From Thozetella sp. PMI_491 (taxonomy: Eukaryota > Ascomycota > Sordariomycetes > Chaetosphaeriales > Chaetosphaeriaceae), in contig MU270065.1 of the NCBI GenBank assembly GCA_021432635.1, forward strand, positions 124,001 through 188,000: a DNA stretch of 64,000 bases. The letters are read 5' to 3'. Every line of letters starts with the position of its first letter. The stretch's first letter is position 1. Position numbers and translations under genes: made by a program. Shown here piece after piece: positions 44,214 to 55,726 of the stretch. The notes beneath the pieces were generated by a model that was given only the letters and a program-made list of their open reading frames with translations, was not told where the DNA came from and did not search any database.

Positions 44214-44606
44214 ACAACCGCATTCCTTCCTCCTTTCTGCAGTTCGACTTGGCTGTCGTGCTTCTCGTCGCTCCGACGGCAGAATACTAAACAACACAGG
44301 CCTTCTCGTCTCTCTCGCGAGTCCTCTATAGCCTGTAGAGGAAACCCGACGATTGGATCCCTCCGGGCCCTTTGATTGTCGGAACGGGACAGTCCCACCG
44401 CAGTCCCGTCTCGAGCGCCTTGATTCTTCCCGGAATCTTTTATGCTTCGTTTTCCCGGACCACGACGCCAATTCTTGCAATTCTAGGGCGGGAAACCTGC
44501 CGACCTTGCTCCCCGCCGACCACGCAGCCAGAGAACTCGATCCTCTTTTTATTTCTTATCTCGTGGTTTTACAGTGGGGTTCGAGTCCCTCGATCCTTAA
44601 GCAATC

Positions 44607-46392
44607 ATGGAGCAACAGCGGCCTACCTCGCAGAAGCCCCTGGGCTTGGCGGGTATGCTCAACTCGGCAGATGACAACCGGGACTCGGCCTATTTCTCCA
44701 GCACCGATGCCTCGAGCAAACGTTAGTCTCCGCTCTGCACTCGGGGCCGTAGACCGCACCGTCATTTCTGTGTACTGACTCCATGGCTCTAGATACCTCC
44801 GCTGCCTCGGGCTTTGGCCCGGGCGTCTTGAGCCCAATCAACTCGTCGTTCCAGACCTCTCCCACCGACAAGACGCCGTCACCGACGACTAACAACCTCC
44901 TGCCGCAACCCCTTGTCTCCCCCGCTGGCAGCATGAGCGTTGCCTCCATGGTGTCGCCCACTACCCCAGGCAGCGCCGACCCCAGACGTTTTTTCGACCG
45001 GCCCCAGTCGCTGGACTCGGCGCCCAACAGTGCCACCTTCGGCCCGAACGGCGAGCACGCCGAGGCCCTCTCTCGCAGGGAGAGCGTGGATAGCAGGTTC
45101 AACCAGGGATTCACTGACATGCGACTTGGCAATTCGCCCTACGCGAGCCACAACCAGTCCACAACCTCCGTCCACAACAGCCTCCACCAGCAGCGGAACC
45201 CGCGACCCGGTCTGGACAACCTCTCGATCCATCGCATCTCCAATGGGTACCAGCCGAGCGCGGAACGCAACCCCGATGGGCAAACCAAGATGATGAGGGT
45301 CGCGCCTGCGATCACTGGCCCAGCGACCAGTCAGATTGCCCGCGCCGCCGAGCCGACCAAGGGCCAGGCGTGGGCGTTCCCAGAGGAAGATATCCAGAGG
45401 CTGCCGTCTGCAGCAAGCCAGTCCCTGATCGACTCTAGGAGGAGCAGCATCGCCGAGTCGCTTGCCAGCAGCCAGTTCACTACCGAATCGAGGCTGCCAC
45501 CGGGCCAACGGCGCCTGGACGATGGGGGCGCCGGATCGGAATACCAAAGGATGTCGAGCGCATCGGGCGACTTCCCCGCCGTTCATCACCACACTCTGCA
45601 GCACAAGCAAGTGGGAGACCTCCAAGCTGAGGAAGGCAGCGTGCACGGAGGGAGCCAGCCGTACAGCCGCACACCCGAGCTACGTGTCAGCCACAAGCTG
45701 GCCGAGCGAAAGCGACGCACCGAGATGAAGGAGCTATTTGAGCAGCTCCGCGACCTCATGCCGCAAGAACGTGGTTCTAAGGCATCGAAGTGGGAAATTC
45801 TAACAAAAGGTAAGCGACCGCGGCTTTTACTTTGTCGTCGGCGTCTCCCAGGGTATCCTTCTAGAGGCCTGGTGGCTCGCAGCATCATCAGTCTGGGGTA
45901 GAGAGGGTAGACACGGTGAAATGCCATGCGCCCGGCTTCTGTGGTGCATCTCACGTGGCGACTGTTGGAGGCTATGTTTTTGCGATCCTCTTTTTTTAGT
46001 GGGCTCGAGTACATCCGTTGGGACAGTTTCGCTAACAGGGGATAGCAATCTCCGAGCACAACCGTGCAAATGAGCACATCAAGAGCCTGCAGAGCTATGT
46101 AGCAACCCAAAACGGGGAGCTCGAGATGCTGCGACGAGAAGTGGCGGCTCTGCGGATGGATCAAGACCGCATGCGTGGAAGCGGCCAGCCGCCTGCTATC
46201 AACGACCCTTATGGCGCCGACCAGTTCGGTAGGCCCCGACCTGAGCTTCCTCCCCTCAGGGCCTTGAACGCTGGAGGCCCGGCGCCGGCCCCTTCAACAG
46301 CACCGGCTCCAGGGCCCGACACGATGACCGGAGTTCAGTATGAGCAGCCGAGAGCAAATGGCTTCCGACCTGCCGAACCGGCTAGGTACTGA
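44607..46392 (+). CDS. bHLH transcription factor
   Basis: Exons 44607-44721, 44793-45809 and 46046-46392 give 492 residues. The long N-terminal part is Ser/Pro/Asn-rich and probably disordered. The bHLH lies at about residues 333-400: basic region RVSHKLAERKRRTEMKEL with the H-E-R triad (HKLAERKRR) that in this superfamily reads CACGTG, helix 1 through LRDLMP, a loop with SKASKWEIL, and helix 2 ISEHNRANEHIKSL after the second intron. A leucine-containing coil (NGELEMLRREVAALRMDQD) follows, suitable for dimerisation. The 236-nt second intron is long for this window and itself contains CACGTG (45952-45957). Similar fungal proteins carry annotations such as GlcD gamma, a name that says little about function. 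About 10.8 kb without genes lies upstream. Confidence 0.88.
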
Positions 46393-48121
46393 GTGGGTAG
46401 GCCTGAAACACGCACATGCCATGCCGGACAGCCCACCCACCTGTCCCCCCCCCCGGCAGTCTGACTAGTCGCTTGTCCCAAAACGCTTTGCTTGGAACGA
46501 CCGGCTCGTGATTTCTTTTGTCCACACATCCGTGCCACGGACTGCCCTCGGCTTCTTGGGCCGACACTTAACATCTAATACGCCAAAGCTGACACACCCT
46601 GTGACGGCACACCGCGATGTCTAGCCGATGGGCGCCCTCAGCATTCCCGAGCCCCATTGCTGGTGCCAGGTTCTGCACTAGATCTGCCGCTAGCTCGCTA
46701 CGCTTGGCGTCGCCGACAAAGTTTTGCGCTACCGTGGGCTCTTCTAGGTCCTACCAGCACACCTTCATCATGGCCACTCGTTGGACCCACCCCTTATATG
46801 TCTCGACTGATCTATTTTAAGATCGCCAGCATAACTATTCCTTATCGGACTCTCTCACTTTTTTTTTTTTATATTTGGTCTTATCTTCTCTCTGTGTGTC
46901 AATAAAAAAAAGCGGCCGGGGTTTGTCTGCGGTTAATGCTCTCTATACTTGGAGCTGGTGGCGGACTCTCCTAGGGATTTGGGGGACCAGCAAGCAAAGG
47001 CAAGGCTGACGGACGGGAAATGGGCTTGAAACGAGGGACGGTACAGCCTCGACTCGCCCTCGGCCCCTATTTCGCGCGGCTATTTCGACTGTTTTCTATT
47101 CATACGCCTAGTAGATCGGGATCTCGGGAGGATTGTATATACCCGCCACTGTGTTGTTGATGGAGCTGGCCGTTTCTAGACGGCGGGATAGCTTCGGATC
47201 ACAGGTGGTAGTACGGAAGGGAGTGTAAGGTATGGCAGGGAAGAAGAGGATTTCGGGACACTTGGATGCGAATGGGCAGCAGGAAAGATATGCTGCCCTC
47301 CGGCTCTGGCTGTGCCTCTGCACGCCGTCAATTTGGGCCAGGCGAGAGAACCTTGAAGCTCTCAGAGACGCCCGGGGATGGACAGAAAGATGGGGAGGCT
47401 TTGGAGATGTCGAAGGCCACGACGGTGGCTGGCTTTTACGGCCTTGTATTATTGAGGACTCGGCAATTTCTTGACTCGGGTAGTTGTAGCTTGTCTGCTC
47501 GGCCACAACCGAGAATAGATTGGCGACTGAGGTTCAATGCACGCTCTACAAAGAACGCCCCTAGCTGACACGATGATGAACTGTAATATTGGCGGGTCTC
47601 GAGGCTTAAGAGAGGGCGATGTTGCCAAAGGCATCGACTGCGACATGAGCTGCAACTAGCGCGCCTCACAGTAGCCTGGGAATCACCTAAGTAGCCCTTG
47701 CAACTTCCGGATCCATCAAGCCAGCTATCTTGACTAAGAAGGGCTAGCCTAGGAGGCCACTGATATCTACTCTGACCCCTATACGCTCCACTGTCCATCT
47801 TACCTGTATATTGTTCTGTTGACTTGCACGCTGCGAAAGCTCCCTCTCTCAATGCTTACCTCACCCTAAGATTGTCTTAGCTTCTTCCAATCGAGTGGTT
47901 GCACCCACTATACAGCGGTCCCCACTTTTGTACTATTCCTGATTAGGTCTAGTGGAAATCAGCAGCTTCTCCTTATCCTTATCCTTATCCTGCAGCGAGA
48001 TGCATTGGAAAATTTCCCTGGTTCAAATTTCGAAAGCTCCTGTTCAGCAACATCACACAACGGTCCTTCCTGAATTACACGGTTTCCCTTCAATTATTTT
48101 CACCGGCCCTTACCAGTCACA
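46393..48121. other. Spacer between bHLH gene and RRM gene
   Basis: About 1.7 kb. The left part is likely the bHLH 3' untranslated region (AT-rich DNA with T and A runs at 46,860-46,910, including TCAATAAAAAAAA). A triple CTTATC repeat at 47971-47988 precedes the RRM gene. No gene was found. Confidence 0.45.
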
Positions 48122-49117
48122 ATGTAGGTGCCAGATATAGAGAACTACTTGCGACAACCCCAATCACTGACTCCCAGTACAGGCAGTCCTTCCGTCGCGC
48201 AGCGCTCAGCGCAACCCTCACGGCCACCCGCGCCGTAACTCCCAAGCCCCAGGCCAGCTCTATCGTTGCGCAGCTCGCTCGCAGCAGCGCACCCAAAACG
48301 GTCTCTATCCTCGCGTCTCGGCCTTTCTCCCAGTCTGCTCGTGTTGCCTCCGGCCAGGACAGCGAGGGCAGCGGCTTGGCCGGAGAGCCGCTTCGCGCGC
48401 CGCGCTTTCACCACAAGGACAACGAGACCGAGTTTGGTGTATTCGTACGCAATATTTCGTTCGATACCACCGATGCCGACCTGAGCGATATTTTTGGCAA
48501 ATACGGCGAGGTTGCCCATGCTACTGTCGCCCGCGACCCCCGTGGCATCAGCAGAGGGTACGTGCATATATCCCATTGCCTCCATTGCTCCCGCCATGAC
48601 CAGCTCATCCAACGGTGATCGAGTCTTGCTGACCCTTTGTCTCGCTAGTTACGGGTTCGTATACTACAACAATGCCGAGGACAGGACAGATGCCCTCGCC
48701 GAGGTGGACGGCTCATTCTTCCACGGTCGCCGGCTCGCCTGCGTCCCTCGCGTTTCGCGCGTTGGCAATCGCCAGAAGTCCTCCAGGGGCCAGAAGAAGC
48801 CGACCGAATGCCTCTTCATCGGAAACATTCCCTACGAGACAACCGACGTCGAGTTCAACCGCCTGTTTGAGGGCCTGGCCAACCTGTCCGATGTTCGCGT
48901 CGCGATCGACCGCACTACTGGCTGGCCGCGCGGCTTCGCACATGCTGACTTCACTGATGTCGCATCCGCCGAGAAGGCCAAGGAGAGGCTAGCAGGTGCG
49001 GAGTTGGGCGGGAGAGAACTGCGGATCGACTTTGCCGAAGGTCCGAAGAAGAACAACAACCGACCCAGCCAGCTGGAACAGTCGGCGCCCACGTCCGATG
49101 CCCCCGAGAGCGCGTAG
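48122..49117 (+). CDS. Mitochondrial-type two-RRM RNA-binding protein
   Basis: Exons 48122-48123, 48183-48557 and 48649-49117 give 281 residues. The start codon is split: AT before a 59-nt intron (GTAGGT donor, GTACAG acceptor) and G after it, giving MQSFRRAALSATLTATRAV, an Arg/Ser/Ala-rich presequence that suggests mitochondrial import. RRM1 (about 83-160) has RNP2 VFVRNISF and RNP1 RGYGFVYY, the latter assembled across the second intron. RRM2 (about 180-255) has RNP2 LFIGNIPY and RNP1-like RGFAHADF. The Asn/Ser-rich C-terminus has no other domain. The RNA target is unknown; a role in mitochondrial RNA metabolism is inferred. A start further downstream would lose the presequence. Confidence 0.82.
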
Positions 49118-50340
49118 AGGCCAGGAGCAGTGAGGTGGGATAAGGATAGCAGGCTTGTCTAGCGTCGCTCTCCGAGAGATGGCGCTTATACATTACCCCT
49201 CCGACCGCGGTGTATACGGAGAGTACCCCATTTCCCATAGGCCGCCTTAGCCTAGGAGATGTGTATAATACCCAAACCCTCTGTGTTTGAGGGGGTACAC
49301 GCTTGTACCATCATGAATGACACCAATACTGTACAAATACACTACTCTAATCTCTTTCTTGTCAATCTTGTTGGTCAAGAAGGCCCGCCGGAAGCTCTGG
49401 CCAGGGGCACTACTCGTTTGAATGTGTCTATGCTCGGGTGAATGATGCTACCATGTATAACTAGGTCCCTGTTGTGCGCTGAAAGGACATGTAATGCTTG
49501 CAAGGATATATTGGTGCTGTATGGCGGCTAATTCTCTGTCGTGTACCTTGCCCTCGTGCTTGACAGCAAGCGATTGTGCGCGTTTGCATTTTGGCGATAG
49601 CTAGACTGTATGCCATGTTTCGGCTTGCCGTTGTGTCCGAGAAAACATGTGAGCGCTTTGCAGGGGGGGAGCTGCCGGGCCACGGTTAGCGGAAGCCGGG
49701 AGGGACTAAGGTAAGTTGGGGTTCATGTGGGGTGGATGTACTGAAGTACACCGAAGACAGAAGGCCCAGCCTCGGCTCTTCCTCGTCTGACGTGCCCGCT
49801 CTGGTGCAAACAAAAAGTGGCGGCCGAGACCTCACTTCCGCCCACGCTTTCACCTCCCTCCCAGCATCACACTCACTTCCCGAGCCTTCTCTCCCCCGAA
49901 ACACGCGCTGGTCTCGTTGCTTCTCACTTCGGTTTTTACCATCGCGCACGAGAGCAGCGCGCCGGCAGCTCCTTTGAATTGCGAGGCCCGCCACTCCCCG
50001 ACTTGCTGCCCCACCAACCAGTGGCCCAACACACGCATCGCCGACGGCGGAGCACCGGCAGCTGGCGGCAGCTAGAGATTTGGACCCGGACGAGCACGCA
50101 GACCGAAAGCACCCGCCCGCTGCTTACCAACCGCCCGTCCGCAATACCTTCGATCGCGTTTTACCTCGACGACGCCCCCCTCCGACCACACTTTGCGTCG
50201 ACAACTTTCCCTTGTCTCCGGCTCGGCCCAAGAGACCCCAGACGTTCGCCACTTCCACCCCATTTGCTTCCGGTGCGGGGACGACCCGGTCTCTTGTCAA
50301 CAAAATTACTGCCAATTCAGACGAACATTAATCCATCACG
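49118..50340. promoter_or_regulatory. Spacer and PEX5 promoter/leader
   Basis: About 1.2 kb. CTAAGGTAAG at 49706-49715 matches the short element noted in other spacers. DNA from about 49,780 to 50,340 is C/T-rich and probably a long PEX5 leader. No gene is supportable. Confidence 0.45.
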
Positions 50341-52378
50341 ATGTCGTTTATGGGAGGTGCCGAGTGCTCTACGGCCGGGAACCCCCTAAGCCAGTTCACC
50401 AAGCATGTCCAGGACGATAAGAGCCTCCAGCGAGACAGGCTAGTCAACCGGGACCCTCTAGCCGATGCCCACAGCTTCCACAGCGCGAGCCAGTTTCCTT
50501 CTGCAGAAGAGGTATGACTTCTCATCTTTCATCCCCCACACAAACCAGCCGGGCCATCGTCCGGCAATCCCGGCGTCCGTCTGCTCAAGAGCCATATTTC
50601 CAACCAGGTAACCACGTGCTGACACCTAGCAGGACTACCAAAAGTTCCTCAAGGCGAATCCATGGATGGACAAGATGCAGCATTCCGCAGCGCGGCCCCT
50701 TAGCCCCGAGAGCCTGCAGCTCCGTGCCGGCCCTTCAAGCCCGCAGCCGAACCAAGCAGCCATGGAAGCAGCCTTCCATGCCCCGCCCGGTACACAGTTC
50801 AGCCCAGAAGACTTTGCGCGTTTTCAGCATATGAACGCCTCCCAATCCTCACGATCGACGCCAGCACCGAGCGCAAGCATGGCGGCCCAGCAGCGCCCGA
50901 TGATGGGAATGGCGGGCATGGGAGGCATGGGCATGAACTATGGGTTCATGAATAGGCCCATGTACCAGCCCATGTCCATGTACGGACCGCAGGCTGGCCT
51001 CAACCAACAGCAGGTCGAACCGGAGGGCAAAGGAAAAGGCAAAGTTGTCGAGTTAGACGATTCGCAGTGGGAGGAGCAGTTTGCACAGATTGAACTCCAG
51101 GACAAGAAGTTGCGAGAAGAGGACGAGAGCCTGGCGATGGAACCAGAGCTCAACGAGATGGACGAGAAGCTCATGCATTCTGAGACAGGCTTCGGGGATC
51201 TCGAGTCGATATGGAAGGGCATCCAGGCCGAGCAGGCTGCTATGAAGGAGATGGACGACGAGGAGAGCTTTGCCAAGTTTGATTCGGACAATTATTACGA
51301 CTGGGATGCCAGCAATGCCCGCCATGGCGGCGACCCAGTAGTGGAGAAGTATCTTTTTGAGGAGGAGAACCCATACCTGCAGAGCGCGGGTAAGGATCCC
51401 TTCCAGGAGGGCGTGCGTCTCATGGAGAATGGTGGGAACCTGTCTATGGCAGCACTCGCCTTCGAGGCTGCTGTGCAGAAGAACCCGGACCACGTCGAGG
51501 CGTGGGTACACCTTGGCGGTGCCCAGGCCCAAAACGAGAAGGAGGAGGCTGCCATCCGTGCCCTAGAGCATGCGCTGAAGCTCGACCCTAACAACCTGGC
51601 GGCATTGATGGGCCTGGCCGTGTCCTACACCAATGAGGGCTACGATAGTACCGCTTACCGCACCCTGGAACGCTGGCTGTCGATCAAGTACCCTGGCATC
51701 ATCGCACCGCAGGACCTCTCCTCGGCCGCTGAGATGGGCTTTACGGACCGCGCCCAGCTGCACGAAAAAGTTACAGGTCTCTTTATCAAGGCCGCTAACC
51801 TTCGCCCTGATGGCGAGGCCATGGACCCCGACGTCCAAGTTGGCCTCGGCGTCTTGTTCTATGGCGCAGAGGAGTACGACAAGGCGGTCGACTGTTTCAC
51901 CTCAGCCTTGCACAGCAGCGAGCTAGGCACCTCAAACCAGCGCAACCAGCTCCATCTCCTATGGAACCGGCTCGGCGCCACCCTGGCCAACAGCGGCCAG
52001 TCCGAGGAGGCCATTCTGGCGTACGAGCAGGCTCTGCAGCTCCATCCCAACTTCGTACGTGCCCGCTACAACCTTGGCGTCAGCTGCATCAACATCGGCT
52101 GCCACCAAGAAGCGGCTGGCCATCTCCTGTCAGCTCTCAACATGCACAAGGAGGTCGAGAAGAACGGTCGCGAGGAGGCGCGCGAGCTCCTGGGCGGCGA
52201 CAGCGGCCCGGGCAGCGTCAGCGATGCCCGCTTGGACGCCATGACGACGCAGAATCGAAGCACCACCCTCTACGACACCCTCCGGCGTGTATTTACGCAG
52301 ATGGGCCGCCGCGACTTGGCTGAGAAGGTCGTCTTTGGCGTTGACCCGGACATCTTTCGGGGCGAGTTTGATTTTTGA
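50341..52378 (+). CDS. PEX5: Peroxisomal targeting signal 1 receptor PEX5
   Basis: Cytosolic receptor that binds C-terminal SKL-type signals and ferries cargo to the peroxisome. Exons 50341-50511 and 50633-52378 give 638 residues. The N-terminus MSFMGGAEC has the conserved Cys (residue 9) that is mono-ubiquitinated for receptor recycling. The disordered N-terminal half has a Met/Gly-rich tract and the WxxxF motif SQWEEQF for PEX14/PEX13 binding, with LESIWKGIQAE further on. The C-terminal half is the TPR array: NPYLQSAGKDPFQEGVRLME, VQKNPDHVEAWVHLGGAQAQ, LDPNNLAALMGLAVSYTNEG, DPDVQVGLGVLFY and LHPNFVRARYNLGVSCINIG. The last TPRs carry the Asn and Arg residues typical of PTS1 binding. Confidence 0.96.
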
Positions 52379-53107
52379 GACCCCGGAGGTAAGACGCACC
52401 GAGACCTTCTATACCGTGGCCCATCCGGTGTTGAAAAGCGTCCAGGGTCGCGACGGACAGAAGGAGTGGCCCATTAGAAGTGCCCAATGGAGGTGGCGCT
52501 CAGCGCGCGAGAAAGACTGGATCTGCCGAGCGCGGCAGCTCGAAGACTGAGCTAGGGAAGAGCCAGTCAATCGAGGCAGCCAATATCTAAGTGGCTCCAG
52601 GAGGTGGCGGGGTGTGGGCTTCAAGTAGGATTCGCCTATTCGTACATGAAGCGTTGCCTTCCATAGAACGACAGTTTGTCGTAGATTTTGCCCCGGAAGA
52701 GAATTCCCTTACGGGAATCTCACAAGCGGTTAGTAGACATAGCATTTCGCATTGCATACCGATTTACCTTTCATCACGAGAAGGGGTAGATAGCCGCATA
52801 AAATCACAGACGCATGCAACAGGCATTTATATTGGGTCCTCAAGCATAATACTAGAGACAGTCGTCTCCTCGAAGCTCAGGCGGCACACCCTTGTGATAC
52901 CGCCGTAGGTCGCTTGTTTTTTCCATCTCCGGCGCAGTTGTGAAGTACGGTACACTCGCCTCCCGGGTATCTTTGACAAAAGTAGACTATGTTCCGATGC
53001 CCGCTGTGCTTAGTCGACTGTGCTACAGCCGGAGCCGGGCTCTCAAGATAGTTTTAGGAACATCGTCGTCGCATCATTGATCATCTTCTAGGAAAAAAGT
53101 CATCCCG
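52379..53107. other. Convergent 3' region between PEX5 and REX1
   Basis: About 730 bp of 3' untranslated and spacer DNA, AT-richer at 52,660-52,860. No gene is seen. Confidence 0.45.
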
Positions 53108-55291
53108 CTATTTCGTCCCGACGAAGGCGATACCGTTTCGAGCAACGGATAGCGCCTTCCGTATGGCCGTGTCCTCGTTCTGCGTCCACTCGACGCTCAT
53201 CTTGTTCCAAGGCACTCGCGATGCGACCTCCTTACGCCACTGCTGCTGCTGTCCCTGCAGCCTGCTGAGCTCGCGCGGATCGCCGCTGCCGCTCATGACT
53301 ATGAAGAGCGTGCAAGGGGGGAGGGCGTTGTAGATACGCTGGAGCCGATGGGCTACATCCTGAAGGCAGGCCTCGAGGGGCGGCTTCGATGTGTCGTACT
53401 GCTTCCGCAGCTCGTCGGGCGAAGGTGGGCCGCTAGGGTCATCTGGGGAGAGCCGGTTCCTGTTCCACCACCCCTGTATGACCTCTAGCTCGCGCATCCG
53501 CCCGTAAACGAAGTCGACCCCGCCGCCCGGGATCTCCTTACCATCAGGGTCGCCCTTGACGGCGCGAATAATGCCTTCTTCGACCTCGCGGTCTGACTTG
53601 CAGGGGATAGCGAAGGTCGCCGCAGAGCATGCGCTCCTGTTCAAGTCGCCCCAGTCGACAGCGGCGCTGGTCTTCCCGATCGCCTTACCACCGGTTGCAG
53701 AAGGCCCCGCTGTGTTCTTGTAGGCAACGCCTGAGCGAATGAGGCGTCTAAAGAGGTTCTCTCCCTGTTGCTCGCCTCCGCCCCATGCCTTCCCCTTCTC
53801 GCACTTCTTCTTGACCAGATCTAGGCAGGTCTTGGCATCTTCGATGCTGTTGTGACCACCGGCGGGCCCATCGCCTTTCTGGATCTCGCGGTTAAGGAAC
53901 TTCTGCGCCAGATACTTGAGCGAGGACTTGAGGGGAGGTCCTCGGGGGTGCGGGAAGAGCAAGGAAGTATCGACGATGAAGGGATGAGCAAGTTGCATGG
54001 CTTTGAGGTCGGACTCGAGGGAATGGCCCACAAGGATGGTCCGGGGTGTGAAGAGCTTTAGGAGGCGGGCCTGGATATCTTTAAGAGTGGTCGTGACGGG
54101 CGCTAGCATTTCTTCTGTGATTCCCGAGAATCTGGTTACGTAGTCAATGATGGGCTTGTCTGGCTTTACCAACTCGTCCATGACGACCTCTCCATCCCAG
54201 GACAGCAGGCTGATCCTCGTGAGAGAGTATTCATTCTCCCCAGTCACGCACATCTCACAATCCACAGCGAGTATGTTTCGGCCAGCCAAGATGCTCCCTT
54301 GCTGGATCTCAGCCTCCGGGACATCTCCATCCTCGAGTTTCTCGGCGCTGGTGTGGACCCAGCCATCAGGATCCTTGAAAGCATCGCGCCGCGCTCCCTC
54401 GGGAAGCATGGCAGGATGCATTGGGTATCCGTTATCCGTGAACTCATCTGGCGTGGCCAAGAACTCGGTGATTCTCGTCCGCTGGTCTTTCCAACCATGC
54501 GGGTCTGAGACGGCCTTGATGTTTCCTTTCTTCTCCTTGGGAGGCGGCGCAGTGAGCATCGCCTGTATAGCAGAATGCAGCTTGACAAATTTGTCGTCTC
54601 CCGGGGCGAGTGTCGGCCAGAGGAGTGGAAACATGTCTGCGAACGGTTGTAGCACCTCAGGGAGACGGTCCTTGCTGAGCTGACGGGGATAGTAGTCATC
54701 CGGAGACGTTGCGACACGCGCAGCCGCTTGGCTGTGCGTGACGTGGCGGTAGGTCGAGAAGTCCACCTCCGACTGAAACATGGCTTCTTCGAGGCCGGGG
54801 ACCACGATGGCAACAGCCTTCCTAAACTCAGGCCGATGCTTCACGGCGATCCACTGAGGGCCCGGCCCGTCGGCGAAGATGTATAAAATCAGGTCCCGCA
54901 GGTGGGACACCTTGATCTTGGAGCTCAATCTCTGAGTCTCAGAGAAAATGAGGCCTGGGTAGTTTGACGAGTCTGGGCCCGGGACCTTCTTCTGCTTCTT
55001 CTTCGGCCGCCCGTTCTCGATTACCTGCCAGCCCCCATCATCATCCTCCGCCTCGTGGGGGCTAGCACGCTTGAGGCTGCTCGACTCGCTGGGCGCCTGG
55101 GAGCCGGAAGAAGCCTCGACATTGGCGCTCTTTTCAGGCACGCCTCCTTCAGAGGAGCTGCCAGCTTGGGTCAGGCCAGCCTCTTCCATAGCCCTCCCTT
55201 TAGCAAGGATATTGTTTTGGGGGGTTTTCAAGTCTTTTTCGGTAGCCACTCCATCAGGAGCTTGGCCCTTCTTCTTCTTATTCTTGCCCAT
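53108..55291 (-). CDS. REX1: RNA exonuclease REX1 (RNH70), DEDDh family
   Basis: Intron-free, 727 residues. It trims 3' ends of 5S rRNA, tRNA and other stable RNAs in yeast; the nuclear role is inferred from the family and from the basic patches near the N-terminus (GKNKKKKGQ, RPKKKQKK). An N-terminal region of about 335 residues includes a conserved block around LRDLILYIFADGPGPQWI. The exonuclease domain has Exo I LAVDCEMC (Asp344, Glu346), Exo II LVGHSLESDL (Asp428) and Exo III HNSIEDAKT (His480, Asp485), so the four metal-binding acidic residues and the catalytic His are present. A C-terminal part of over 200 residues follows, ending with a region (LQRIYNALPPCTLFIVMSGS) of unknown role. 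It is divergent from the Mis18-like gene. Confidence 0.93.
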   Translation of the reverse strand: MGKNKKKKGQAPDGVATEKDLKTPQNNILAKGRAMEEAGLTQAGSSSEGGVPEKSANVEASSGSQAPSESSSLKRASPHEAEDDDGGWQVIENGRPKKKQKKVPGPDSSNYPGLIFSETQRLSSKIKVSHLRDLILYIFADGPGPQWIAVKHRPEFRKAVAIVVPGLEEAMFQSEVDFSTYRHVTHSQAAARVATSPDDYYPRQLSKDRLPEVLQPFADMFPLLWPTLAPGDDKFVKLHSAIQAMLTAPPPKEKKGNIKAVSDPHGWKDQRTRITEFLATPDEFTDNGYPMHPAMLPEGARRDAFKDPDGWVHTSAEKLEDGDVPEAEIQQGSILAGRNILAVDCEMCVTGENEYSLTRISLLSWDGEVVMDELVKPDKPIIDYVTRFSGITEEMLAPVTTTLKDIQARLLKLFTPRTILVGHSLESDLKAMQLAHPFIVDTSLLFPHPRGPPLKSSLKYLAQKFLNREIQKGDGPAGGHNSIEDAKTCLDLVKKKCEKGKAWGGGEQQGENLFRRLIRSGVAYKNTAGPSATGGKAIGKTSAAVDWGDLNRSACSAATFAIPCKSDREVEEGIIRAVKGDPDGKEIPGGGVDFVYGRMRELEVIQGWWNRNRLSPDDPSGPPSPDELRKQYDTSKPPLEACLQDVAHRLQRIYNALPPCTLFIVMSGSGDPRELSRLQGQQQQWRKEVASRVPWNKMSVEWTQNEDTAIRKALSVARNGIAFVGTK

Positions 55292-55726
55292 CCTCGTGGT
55301 TGAGGCGACGTTGGCACTGGAGGAGATGTCGGTAGGGCGATGGAGTAAAAAAATGCTGCGTTAAGGTGAGATGAGTTTTGCGATGAGCTCGTTAGTGCGG
55401 TTTGCACAGTCTCCGCACTGTGCCATGCTTGCCAATTTGTACCCACTTTAAATTTACAGTGAGCGTACTTGAGGCTGGCCATTCTTGCCAGCATAGGCGG
55501 GCGGCTCTTCAAACACTACCCTTCTTGCTTTCGTAGGCTTTTGTTTGCTGCCTTGCAATATCTTTTTCCTCAGCGCTCTTTTCAATCGCGAACCTTACCT
55601 AGCAAGAATCGAATTGAAATTCGATGCGCCACAACCCACATCACATCACCTTGCGCCGGTGCTGTTTGGAGCCACCGCGTGTATTAACACCGGGTGGTCC
55701 ACCCCAGATCAACGGCCATTAGCACC
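55292..55726. promoter_or_regulatory. Divergent promoter of REX1 and the Mis18-like gene
   Basis: There are 435 bp between opposite start codons. No TATA box stands out. A shared promoter is inferred from the layout. Confidence 0.5.

Larger units (their letters stand above)
33791..44606. promoter_or_regulatory. 10.8-kb region without a supportable gene, upstream of a bHLH gene
   Basis: Many open frames of 60 to 250 codons occur on both strands, but none shows a recognisable domain or splice-linked conserved blocks. Frames this size arise by chance in GC-rich DNA. The region is not AT-rich, so RIP-mutated repeats are not suggested. It contains long G or C homopolymers, one 135-base N gap and four CACGTG E-boxes in its right third (40,497; 41,113; 42,542; 43,592). 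Possible contents are distal promoter, long leader exons or noncoding RNA of the bHLH gene, or lineage-specific small genes I cannot recognise. Confidence 0.5.
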
